Source: Actinomycetota bacterium (lineage in GTDB: Bacteria; Actinomycetota; Actinomycetes; Actinomycetales; Microbacteriaceae). From it: a DNA stretch of 64,000 nucleotides. Shown one piece after another: positions 9,232 through 16,176 of this stretch. The stretch lies in contig JAIUPK010000005.1 of assembly GCA_020160915.1 (NCBI GenBank), positions 62,001 to 126,000 on the forward strand, read 5' to 3'. Within the stretch, counting starts at the first letter, position 1. Every line of letters begins with the position of its first letter. Under the pieces are notes generated by a model. It was given only the letters and a program-made list of their open reading frames with translations. It made no database searches and had not been told where the DNA came from. Both the position numbers and the translations under genes were made by a program.

Positions 9232-9954
9232 TCAGCCCAACACGAGCACGAGACTCGTCTGTCCGCACGCGATCTGCTCGGCCGTGTCATCCGGTCGAAG
9301 GATCGCGCCCGTCGGTCTGTGCGGGTCGGTCGAGACGACGACCCGCCGCGACGCGTTGACTACTGTGGCGGTCGAGCCGATCGCGCGCACGTGCGGCAGC
9401 AGCGTTCGCTCGATGTCGTTGACGTAGAGGTCGGCGCCTGCGACGCCGATCATGCGGCCCTCGTACATCACGGGAACGGTCAGGGTCAGCGTGTAGTCGT
9501 CGGTGCAGAGGTAGTCCACGTACGGGCCGGTGATGTGCGGGGCCCCGGTCGCCGCCGGTACGCGCCACCACTCGAGGGTCGTGTAGTCACGGAAGCTCTC
9601 CGACGACGGGTCCTCCTCGGCTTCCAGCCGCCTCAGCGCGGGGTCGGCCGACCCGACCCCGAAGGTGTTGGCGTGGCCCAGCCACCACGCCAGGTGCCAC
9701 TCGGCGTCGGAGATGAAGCCGGGGGATGCGACGAAGCCGGCCCCGATGATCAGTGCGTTGGCTGCACTCAGGCCCGGCACCACGAGTGCCTCCACGAGTT
9801 CGTCGATCTCGGTGACCGTGACTCTGCCGTGGTGTGCAGCGACGTGCCGTTCGATCGCTGCGCGCCACGAGTCGATCTGCTCGAAGACCGTGCCGAAGGT
9901 GGCGTCGACAGCGGTGACGGCATCGACGACCGCGGATCGTGTCGCAGTTGTCAT
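9232..9954 (-). CDS. soluble Cache-domain ligand-binding protein
   Basis: 240 residues. The centre and C-terminal half (WWRVPAATGAPHITGPYVDY, LTLTVPVMYEGRMIGVAGADLYVNDIE) have the features of a dCache/PDC sensor domain as found in the extracytoplasmic part of chemoreceptors and kinases. There is no signal peptide, no membrane helix and no output domain, so it appears to act in the cytosol. It begins one base after the stop of the GntR regulator, so the two form an operon, divergent from a polyamine-type ABC transporter. A role in ligand sensing for that transporter is inference. Confidence 0.75.
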   Translation of the reverse strand: MTTATRSAVVDAVTAVDATFGTVFEQIDSWRAAIERHVAAHHGRVTVTEIDELVEALVVPGLSAANALIIGAGFVASPGFISDAEWHLAWWLGHANTFGVGSADPALRRLEAEEDPSSESFRDYTTLEWWRVPAATGAPHITGPYVDYLCTDDYTLTLTVPVMYEGRMIGVAGADLYVNDIERTLLPHVRAIGSTATVVNASRRVVVSTDPHRPTGAILRPDDTAEQIACGQTSLVLVLG

Positions 9955-9955
9955 G

Positions 9956-10705
9956 TCAGCCCCTCCGTTCGAGCTCGGCCTTGGCGTCGAGCAGCCACTC
10001 TATGGCTCCCGCGATGTGTGCAACAGTAAGCCGCCTGGCCGTCTCGCCGTCGAAGTCCTCGATCGCGGCCACCACGGCGAGGTGCGCCTCGCGGCTGCGC
10101 ACGCGATGGGTCTCCTCGCGCAGGCACAGCCAGAGCAACGGGGCGAACTCGGCCTGCAGGCGCAACTCCTCGCGCACCAGCCGCGCGGACTGCGAGAGCG
10201 CGGCGACCTCCAGCCGGAAGGTGCCCTCGCCTCGGCGCGATGAGGTCTCGGCCGTGGCATCCGTCGCGTCGATGGTGGCGTGCAGGTGCTGGATGTCGTC
10301 GGGCGTCGAGCGGTCCGCCGCGAGTTCTGCCGCCATGGCCGCGATCGCGGAGTAGTACACGCCCATGTCGCGCAGCTCGACCCGGGAGAGCGCCTTCACG
10401 CGCCGGTCGATGCGGGCAGTACGCGAGCCTTCGGCGATCACGAAGCTCCCGCCGTCGCGCCCACGCCTGGTCTCGACGAGCCCGAGTTCGCGCAGCGCCT
10501 CGAGCGCTTCGCGCGTGGTCACCGTCGCGACGCCGAACTGGCGGGCCATCTCCGACTCGCTCGGCAGACGCTCACCGTGGGAGAGCAGGCCTAGTTCTAT
10601 GGCGTCGGTGAGCCGCTGCGCGACGAGCTCGGCACGGCCTCCACCGGCGACCGGCGCGAACACCGCGGCCCGCGCTGCTGTGGTCGAACGGATGGACTGG
10701 GGCAT
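9956..10705 (-). CDS. GntR-family transcriptional regulator (FadR/FCD type)
   Basis: 249 residues from the ATG at 10705; an upstream start at 10744 is possible but adds an atypical basic leader inside the promoter region. The N-terminal winged helix has SHGERLPSESEMARQFGVATVTTREALEAL and RRGRDGGSFV. The C-terminal part is an all-helical FCD-like ligand-binding domain with the HLxxH-type histidines (AHLAVV, VAHIAGAIEWLL). It is divergently transcribed from the ABC transporter operon that starts 84 bp away, and is the natural candidate to control both directions. The inducer is unknown. Confidence 0.88.
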   Translation of the reverse strand: MPQSIRSTTAARAAVFAPVAGGGRAELVAQRLTDAIELGLLSHGERLPSESEMARQFGVATVTTREALEALRELGLVETRRGRDGGSFVIAEGSRTARIDRRVKALSRVELRDMGVYYSAIAAMAAELAADRSTPDDIQHLHATIDATDATAETSSRRGEGTFRLEVAALSQSARLVREELRLQAEFAPLLWLCLREETHRVRSREAHLAVVAAIEDFDGETARRLTVAHIAGAIEWLLDAKAELERRG

Positions 10706-10788
10706 CGTGACACGACCGTAACATGCCCGAGACTTGCATGACATCTGCTTCCATATGATTTACTACAGGACAGGCAAGGAGGCCCTGC

Positions 10789-11826
10789 GTGACATCAGCA
10801 ACGCCTGCAATTCGGCTCACCGGACTGACCAAGACGTTCGGCTCGGTCAACGCGGTCGACCAGCTCGACCTGGAGATCGGCGAGGGAGAGTTCTTCTCCA
10901 TGCTCGGTCCGAGTGGCTCGGGCAAGACCACTGTGCTGCGCCTCATCGCCGGCTTCGAGCTGCCGACCTCCGGCACCGTCGAGCTGCAGGGCGTGGATGT
11001 CACGCACCGCGCGCCCTTCGACCGTGACGTGAACACCGTCTTCCAGGACTACGCGCTCTTCCCGCACATGACGGTGCTGGAGAACGTCGCGTACGGGCTG
11101 CGAGTGCGTGGAGTGGGTCGCGCAGAACGCGCCGAGCGCGCGGAGGCGGCCCTGGCATCCGTCGCCCTCGCCGGCTTCGGCGGCCGCAAGCCCAGCCAGC
11201 TCTCCGGTGGCCAGCGCCAGCGTGTTGCTCTCGCCCGAGCCACCGTTGTGCAGCCCAAGGTGCTGCTGCTCGACGAGCCACTCGGCGCCCTCGATCTCAA
11301 GCTGCGCGAGCAGATGCAGGTCGAGCTCAAGGAGCTGCAGCGCTCCCTCGGCATCACGTTCATCTTCGTGACGCACGACCAAGAGGAGGCGCTGACGCTC
11401 AGCGACCGAATCGCAGTCTTCAACCACGGGCACATCGAGCAGCTCGGCACGCCCACCGAGATCTACGAGGCGCCGTCGTCGCCGTTCGTCGCCTCGTTCG
11501 TGGGCACGTCCAACATCTTCGACCCGAGCGAGGCCGAGCGGATGCTGGGCCGGACATCGACGGTCTCCATCCGTCCCGAGAAGATCGCCCTCCACACGCC
11601 CGCGTCCAAGCCGGCCGCCGGAACGGTGTCGCTGCCCGGCACCATCAGCGAGGTGATCTACCTCGGCACGTCCACGCGCATCCTCGTCGAGCTCGAGGGC
11701 GGCAAGCGCCTGACGGTTCTCGAGCAGAACGCTAGCTCGCGTTCGGCGCTCGATCGACGTGGCGAGATGGTGCACGCGCGGTTCGCCAGCGCCGATCTCG
11801 TAGCACTTGAGCCGGTCGCGGCCTGA
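10789..11826 (+). CDS. PotA-like ABC transporter ATPase
   Basis: 345 residues. Walker A GPSGSGKTT (about 40–48), signature LSGGQRQRVALARA, Walker B VLLLDEPLGALDLKLREQM and switch VTHDQEEALTLSDRIAV are intact. After residue 240 there is a TOBE-type domain (VSIRPEKIAL…GTISEVIYLGTSTRILVEL), as in PotA/FbpC/MalK-type importers. AAGGAGG lies just before the GTG at 10789. It is the first gene of an ATPase–binding protein–permease–permease operon of the spermidine/putrescine class. Confidence 0.93.
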   Translation: MTSATPAIRLTGLTKTFGSVNAVDQLDLEIGEGEFFSMLGPSGSGKTTVLRLIAGFELPTSGTVELQGVDVTHRAPFDRDVNTVFQDYALFPHMTVLENVAYGLRVRGVGRAERAERAEAALASVALAGFGGRKPSQLSGGQRQRVALARATVVQPKVLLLDEPLGALDLKLREQMQVELKELQRSLGITFIFVTHDQEEALTLSDRIAVFNHGHIEQLGTPTEIYEAPSSPFVASFVGTSNIFDPSEAERMLGRTSTVSIRPEKIALHTPASKPAAGTVSLPGTISEVIYLGTSTRILVELEGGKRLTVLEQNASSRSALDRRGEMVHARFASADLVALEPVAA

Positions 11827-11869
11827 TAGATCCCGTACCCCAGTCCCCACCAGAGAAGGAGCACCAGCA

Positions 11870-13042
11870 ATGCGAACAACAGCAACCCACCGCCGCACGA
11901 TGCTCGCGGGCCTAGCGCTCGCGTCATCGGTCGCACTCCTGAGCGCCTGCGGAACCAGTTCCGGTTCCGAGGGCTCAGGCGAGGAGGCCACCAGCCTCGG
12001 AGAGATGGAGGGCAGCGTCTCGATTCTCGCGTGGCCCGGCTACGTTGAAGACGGCAGCAACGACCCGACCGTCGACTGGGTAACCCCCTTCGAGGAGGAG
12101 ACCGGCTGTCAGGTCACCAGCAAGAGCTACGGGACTTCCGACGAGGCGTTCAGCCTCATGAAGACCGGCGACTACGACGTGGTGGCCGCCTCCGGTGACG
12201 CAAGCCTGCGCCTCGTCGCTGCCGGCGATGTCGCCCCGGTCAACACCGACCTGCTGAAGAACTACGACGGAATCTTCGACTTCCTCAAGATGCAGTCGTG
12301 GAACAGCGTCGACGGCGTGAGCTACGGCATCCCGCACGGCTACGGCGCCAACCTGCTCATGTACAACACGGACGTCTTCCCCGACGGCCTGACCTCGTGG
12401 AGCGCCGTGTTCGATGACGCCTCCGCCAACGCCGGCAAGGTCACCGCCTACGACTCGCCGATCTACATCGCGGATGCCGCGGTGTACCTCATGGCGACGC
12501 AGCCCGACCTCGGCATCACCAACCCCTACGCGCTCGACGAGACGCAGCTCGCTGCAGCCGTCGACCTGCTGAAGGCACAGCGCGCCAACATCGGCGAGTA
12601 CTGGAGCGACTATCTCAAGGCGATCCAGGCGTTCGAGACCGGTGACAGCGTCGTCGGTACGACATGGCAGGTCATCCAGAACTATGTGACTACGGGTAAC
12701 ACCGCGGTCGTGCTGCCGGATGAGGGAACCACCGGGTGGTCTGACACCTGGATGATCTCTTCGACGGCGAAGAGCCCGAACTGCGCCTACGCGTGGCTCG
12801 ACTACATCGCCAGCCCTGAGGCCAACGCGCAGGCGACGGCGTACTTCGGCGAGGCTCCGTCGAGCCTGGCCGCGTGCGACTTCCGTGACGACTGCGAGGC
12901 CTTCCACGCCGGTGACGCCGACTACGCGTCGAAGATCTGGTACTGGTCGACCCCGATCGCGAAGTGCCTCGACGGTCGCACCGATGTTCAGTGCACCGAC
13001 TACTCGCAGTGGACGACCGCCTGGTCGGAGATCAAGGGCTAA
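11870..13042 (+). CDS. PotD-like substrate-binding lipoprotein
   Basis: 390 residues from the ATG at 11870, preceded by GAAGGAG. A signal peptide ends in the lipobox LLSAC, so the protein is anchored outside the membrane. The mature part starts with SVSILAWPGYVEDG and contains FEEETGCQV and DYDVVAASGDASLRL, the layout of polyamine-binding PotD/PotF proteins (family SBP_bac_8). Substrate could be a polyamine or a related cation; the GntR/Cache neighbours do not settle this. The stop codon is immediately followed by the permease start. Confidence 0.9.
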   Translation: MRTTATHRRTMLAGLALASSVALLSACGTSSGSEGSGEEATSLGEMEGSVSILAWPGYVEDGSNDPTVDWVTPFEEETGCQVTSKSYGTSDEAFSLMKTGDYDVVAASGDASLRLVAAGDVAPVNTDLLKNYDGIFDFLKMQSWNSVDGVSYGIPHGYGANLLMYNTDVFPDGLTSWSAVFDDASANAGKVTAYDSPIYIADAAVYLMATQPDLGITNPYALDETQLAAAVDLLKAQRANIGEYWSDYLKAIQAFETGDSVVGTTWQVIQNYVTTGNTAVVLPDEGTTGWSDTWMISSTAKSPNCAYAWLDYIASPEANAQATAYFGEAPSSLAACDFRDDCEAFHAGDADYASKIWYWSTPIAKCLDGRTDVQCTDYSQWTTAWSEIKG

Positions 13043-13957
13043 GTGACCTCCACCCCCACGACCGCGCGTGCCGGGGACTCCCTCACGGAGTCCCCGGCAC
13101 GCAAGGTCTCCGTATTCCTGAGCCAGCACGCCCGGGTTCGCCTCGGGCTGCTGCTCTCGGCGCCCCTCTTCTGGCTCGGCCTGGTCTACATCGCCGCGCT
13201 GGCCGCGCTGCTCATCACCGCGTTCTGGACCGTGGACAGCTTCACCGGCCAGGTGCAGACCACCTGGACGCTCGACAACATCATCACGGTGCTGACCGGG
13301 TCGCTCTACCAGACGGTCACGCTGCGCACCGTGGGTGTGGCGCTGCTGGTGACGATCGTCGACATTCTGGTCGCGCTGCCCATCGCGTTCTTCATGGCGA
13401 AGGTCGCGAGTCCGCGACTGCAGCGCATCCTCGTCATTGCTGTGCTCATGCCGCTGTGGGCGAGCTATCTCGTCAAGGTCTACGCGTGGCGCTCCGTGCT
13501 CTCGCAGGGCGGCATCGCCGAATGGATCGCGCAGCCCTTCGGTGGCTCCAGCCCCGGCTACGGGCTACCCGCCACGATCATCACCCTCGCCTACCTGTGG
13601 CTTCCGTACGTGATCCTGCCCATCTACGCCGGGCTCGAGCGGGTGCCGAACTCGCTGCTCGAGGCATCCAGCGATCTGGGTGCGAAGACGTGGCGCACGC
13701 TCGGTTCCGTCGTACTGCCGATGCTGTGGCCGGCGATCATCGCGGGCTCGATCTTCAGCTTCTCGCTCTCGCTGGGCGACTACATCACCGTCAACATCGT
13801 CGGTGGTGCGAACCAGCTGCTCGGCAACCTCGTCTACACGAACGTGGGCGCCGCCAACAACCTGCCGCTCGCCGCCGCGATCGCGCTGATTCCGATCGCC
13901 ATCATGGTCGTCTACCTCACGGCCGCCCGCCGCACGGGCGCGCTCAACAACCTCTAG
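13043..13957 (+). CDS. PotB-like ABC transporter permease
   Basis: 304 residues beginning with GTG directly after the TAA of the binding protein (zero spacing). Six membrane segments are expected, and the EAA loop is readable as SLLEASSDLGAKTWRTLGSVVLPML. The N-terminal 25 residues are soluble and encoded by a perfect inverted repeat at 13066–13102 (see that feature). It pairs with the second permease to form the transmembrane part of the importer. Confidence 0.92.
   Translation: MTSTPTTARAGDSLTESPARKVSVFLSQHARVRLGLLLSAPLFWLGLVYIAALAALLITAFWTVDSFTGQVQTTWTLDNIITVLTGSLYQTVTLRTVGVALLVTIVDILVALPIAFFMAKVASPRLQRILVIAVLMPLWASYLVKVYAWRSVLSQGGIAEWIAQPFGGSSPGYGLPATIITLAYLWLPYVILPIYAGLERVPNSLLEASSDLGAKTWRTLGSVVLPMLWPAIIAGSIFSFSLSLGDYITVNIVGGANQLLGNLVYTNVGAANNLPLAAAIALIPIAIMVVYLTAARRTGALNNL
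13066..13102 (+). promoter_or_regulatory. perfect 16-bp hairpin inside the start of the first permease gene
   Basis: Arms GCGTGCCGGGGACTCC (13066–13081) and GGAGTCCCCGGCACGC (13087–13102) are exact reverse complements with a 5-base loop CTCAC. The hairpin begins 23 bases after the permease start codon and codes RAGDSLTESPAR. No U-tract follows. Its placement after the binding-protein gene suggests mRNA stabilisation of the upstream cistron or partial attenuation of the permeases. Confidence 0.75.
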
Positions 13958-13986
13958 GAGCCCCGGATGACCGTCAGGAGCACCCC

Positions 13987-14787
13987 GTGAGACTGAGCCG
14001 CGCCGCGCGCGTCACCCTCGGCACAGTGACCACGCTTATCCTCGCCGTGATCTACCTGCCGCTGTTCGTGGTGTTCGTCAACTCGTTCAGCACGAGCACC
14101 AACCTCACCTGGCCGCCGCCCGGCTTCACGCTTGAGTGGTGGGGCAAGGCGTTCCAGAATGCGGGCGCTCTCGAGGGCATCACCACGAGCGTTCAGATCG
14201 CGCTGGCCGCGACCGCCATCTCGCTGATCCTCGGCACGATGATCTCGCTCGCCCTGCAGCGCTTCGACTTCTTCGGTCGGGATGCCGTCAGCCTGCTGGT
14301 CATCCTGCCGATCGCGCTGCCGGGCATCGTGACCGGTATCGCACTCAACAACTTCTTCCGCACCATCCTCGATGTGCGGCTGGGGATCGCGACCATCATC
14401 GTCGCCCACGCGACATTCTGCATCGTGACGGTGTTCAACAACGTCATCGCGCGGTTGCGGCGGATGGGCACCTCGCTGGAGGAGGCATCCGCGGATCTGG
14501 GCGCCGGAGTGTGGACCACGTTCCGGTTGGTGACGTTCCCGCAGTTGCGCTCTGCGCTGCTGGCCGGCGGCCTGCTCGCGTTCGCGCTCTCGTTCGACGA
14601 GATCATCGTGACGACGTTCACGGCTGGCGCTGGGGTGACGACGTTGCCGATCTGGATCCTCGACAACCTGTTCCGCCCCAACCAGGCGCCGATCGTCAAC
14701 GTGATCGCCGTGGTTCTCGTGATCGTGTCGATCGTGCCGATCTACCTCGCGCAGCGGCTGTCGGGGTCGGAGCAGCTGCAGAAGTAG
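13987..14787 (+). CDS. PotC-like ABC transporter permease
   Basis: 266 residues from the GTG at 13987. The segment LPLFVVFVNSFST followed by LTWPPPGFTLEWW is typical of PotC-like permeases, and the EAA loop reads TSLEEASADLGAGVWTTFRLVTFPQL. Five to six membrane helices are expected. It lies 29 bp after the first permease and ends the operon. Longer upstream reading in the same frame crosses the first permease and is not meaningful. Confidence 0.9.
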   Translation: MRLSRAARVTLGTVTTLILAVIYLPLFVVFVNSFSTSTNLTWPPPGFTLEWWGKAFQNAGALEGITTSVQIALAATAISLILGTMISLALQRFDFFGRDAVSLLVILPIALPGIVTGIALNNFFRTILDVRLGIATIIVAHATFCIVTVFNNVIARLRRMGTSLEEASADLGAGVWTTFRLVTFPQLRSALLAGGLLAFALSFDEIIVTTFTAGAGVTTLPIWILDNLFRPNQAPIVNVIAVVLVIVSIVPIYLAQRLSGSEQLQK

Positions 14788-14816
14788 GGTGCGGCCGTTC
14801 CACGCCGCCCCTACTC

Positions 14817-14880
14817 CGCCGAGTTCGCCTAGATGGCCAGTGCTGAGCCGTCTGCACCCACCATCCAGGCGAACTCGGCG
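14817..14880. repeat. 64-bp inverted repeat (stem-loop) between convergent genes
   Basis: Arms CGCCGAGTTCGCCTAGATGG (14817–14836) and CCATCCAGGCGAACTCGGCG (14861–14880) are reverse complements with one mismatch, separated by 24 bases. It lies between the ABC operon and the convergent EXPERA-domain gene. It could be a bidirectional terminator or a member of a dispersed palindromic family. Confidence 0.7.
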
Positions 14881-14910
14881 TAGTTGCAGTCGTTGGCGGA
14901 TGCGCCGGGG

Positions 14911-15411
14911 CTAGAACTTCCGCGTGAACGGCAGCGGTTTGCGCATCCGTACGAGCAGCAGCAGGGGCACGAGCACGTACGGCAGGTTGAACGCGAGGAA
15001 CTTCAGCGGATTCTGCGTCTGGAACTCCGGCTCACCGAAGAACTCCACCCCGAACACGATGATGCCCGTCACGCCCGCGATCATCGTCGCGTAGATCACC
15101 GCGGGCAGCTGGATCCAGTTCCAGCCGCGGATGAGCGCGGGCACCAGCACGAGGTAGAACGCCATGTAGACGAAGGCCGACAGACCGGTGACGATGCGCA
15201 TCCAGACCGGCGGGTTCATGAACAGCGGGTCGGCGTCGTGCGCGTACCAGTAGTTCGAGTCGACGAGGAACGTGCCGTTCGGCTGGCTGAAGTCGATGCC
15301 GACCGTCGGCAGCATGTCGGCGATACACGAGGTCACGATGAACAACGTGAAGAAGACCGCGAACACGATGTCGATGGGCCGCTGGCGCAGGGGCAGATTC
15401 TCCGGATGCAC
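14911..15411 (-). CDS. EXPERA-domain membrane protein (TMEM97/emopamil-binding-like)
   Basis: 166 residues, GTG start. Four hydrophobic segments. Aligning by eye with eukaryotic TMEM97, the landmarks fall in order: RPIDIVFAVFF near the start, then YAHDADPLFMNPPVWMR, then WNWIQLPAVIYATMIAG, and a last helix NLPYVLVPLLLLVRMRKP. These correspond to the YAxxxxDPLxxxPPxW, WIxxPAIIY and YxPYLLIP blocks of that family. EXPERA proteins bind sterol-like ligands or isomerise sterols, but the bacterial role is unknown. It is divergent from the TPP-riboswitch operon. Confidence 0.65.
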   Translation of the reverse strand: MHPENLPLRQRPIDIVFAVFFTLFIVTSCIADMLPTVGIDFSQPNGTFLVDSNYWYAHDADPLFMNPPVWMRIVTGLSAFVYMAFYLVLVPALIRGWNWIQLPAVIYATMIAGVTGIIVFGVEFFGEPEFQTQNPLKFLAFNLPYVLVPLLLLVRMRKPLPFTRKF

Positions 15412-15439
15412 GGCCTCACGCTACTAGAATGGAAGCCGT

Positions 15440-15530
15440 ACACGGGAGTCCGGTGAGCCGGGCTGAGAGGAAGCTTCTCCAAGCTTCGACCGTCGAACCT
15501 GATCTGGATCATGCCAGCGCAGGGAGGCCT
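15440..15530 (+). promoter_or_regulatory. TPP (thiamine pyrophosphate) riboswitch
   Basis: The conserved aptamer blocks are present in order: CCGGTGAGCCGGGCTGAGAG (CTGAGA core at 15463–15468), a variable P3 arm with AAGCTT repeats, then GTCGAACCTGATCTGGAT and ATGCCAGCGCAGGGA. These are the thi-box sequences that bind TPP. The downstream genes encode a thiamine-precursor ECF transporter, as expected. The likely expression platform is translational, because the next hairpin covers the ribosome binding site of the first gene. Confidence 0.95.
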
Positions 15531-15540
15531 CTTTGAATCC

Positions 15541-15565
15541 CGTGCCATTCATCAGGAAAGGCACG
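15541..15565 (+). promoter_or_regulatory. probable Shine-Dalgarno sequestering hairpin of the TPP riboswitch
   Basis: CGTGCC (15541–15546) pairs with GGCACG (15560–15565); the Shine-Dalgarno AGGAAAGG (15554–15561) is partly in the loop and partly in the stem, two bases before the ATG. The overlapping CCCGTG (15539–15544) can instead pair with CACGGG (15441–15446) at the aptamer base, giving a possible switch. Confidence 0.6.
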
Positions 15566-15567
15566 TC

Positions 15568-16176
15568 ATGTCTGCATCAACAACCATCCCCACCTCGCGA
15601 TTCACCTGGCGAGTCGTCGACATCGTCGTGGCGAGCGTCGTCGGCGTCGCCAGCGGTCTGCTGTTCGTGGTCTGGAACATCGCGTCGGTACCCGTGACCG
15701 ACCCGCTCAAGGCGCTGCTGCCGGGCCTCCAGGCCCTCGGCGGCGGGTTCTGGCTGTTCGCCGGCCCCCTGACCGCGCTCATCGTGCGCAAGCCCGGTGC
15801 CGCCCTCTTCGGCGAGCTCATCGCCGCGGTCGTCTCGGCCCTCGTCGGAAACCAGTGGGGTGCGCTCACGCTTCTGAGCGGCGCGGTTCAGGGTCTCGGC
15901 GCCGAGATCGTCTTCGCGGCATTCCTCTACACGAACTGGCGTCTCGGCGTTGCCCTGCTCGCCGGCGCCGGGGCTGGCCTCGCGATGGCGATCACCGACC
16001 TCATCGTCTGGTATCCCGGCTCCGACACCCTGTTCGTCACGGTCTACACGATCTCCGGAGTCGTCGGTGGGGCGCTCATCGCCGGGCTGCTGTCGTGGCT
16101 CGCGGTGCGGGGGTTGGCGCGCACCGGCGCCCTCAGCCGCTTCGCCGCCGGCCGAGAGATCGCGACGCGGGTCTGA
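15568..16176 (+). CDS. ykoE: ECF transporter substrate-binding (S) component, YkoE family
   Basis: 202 residues, ATG at 15568 directly after the riboswitch. Five to six hydrophobic helices with the YkoE pattern: VVDIVVASVVGVASGLLFVVWN, then LPGLQALGGGFWLFAGPL and VRKPGAALFGELIAAVVSALVGNQWG. YkoE captures thiamine precursors, thought to be hydroxymethylpyrimidine or related compounds, and works with YkoC/YkoD. TPP control of expression is direct support. Confidence 0.93.
   Translation: MSASTTIPTSRFTWRVVDIVVASVVGVASGLLFVVWNIASVPVTDPLKALLPGLQALGGGFWLFAGPLTALIVRKPGAALFGELIAAVVSALVGNQWGALTLLSGAVQGLGAEIVFAAFLYTNWRLGVALLAGAGAGLAMAITDLIVWYPGSDTLFVTVYTISGVVGGALIAGLLSWLAVRGLARTGALSRFAAGREIATRV

Noticed and set aside
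10734-10759. Consensus −35/−10 (TTGCAT…TATGAT) and GntR operator in front of the ABC operon
   Set aside because: Spacing of the boxes is only 14 bp and no clear inverted repeat with GntR-like half sites is evident; left out as a feature.
12964-13986. N-terminal extension joining the two permeases into one 607-residue protein
   Set aside because: The first 340 residues are out-of-frame reading of the first permease; the second permease begins at GTG 13987.
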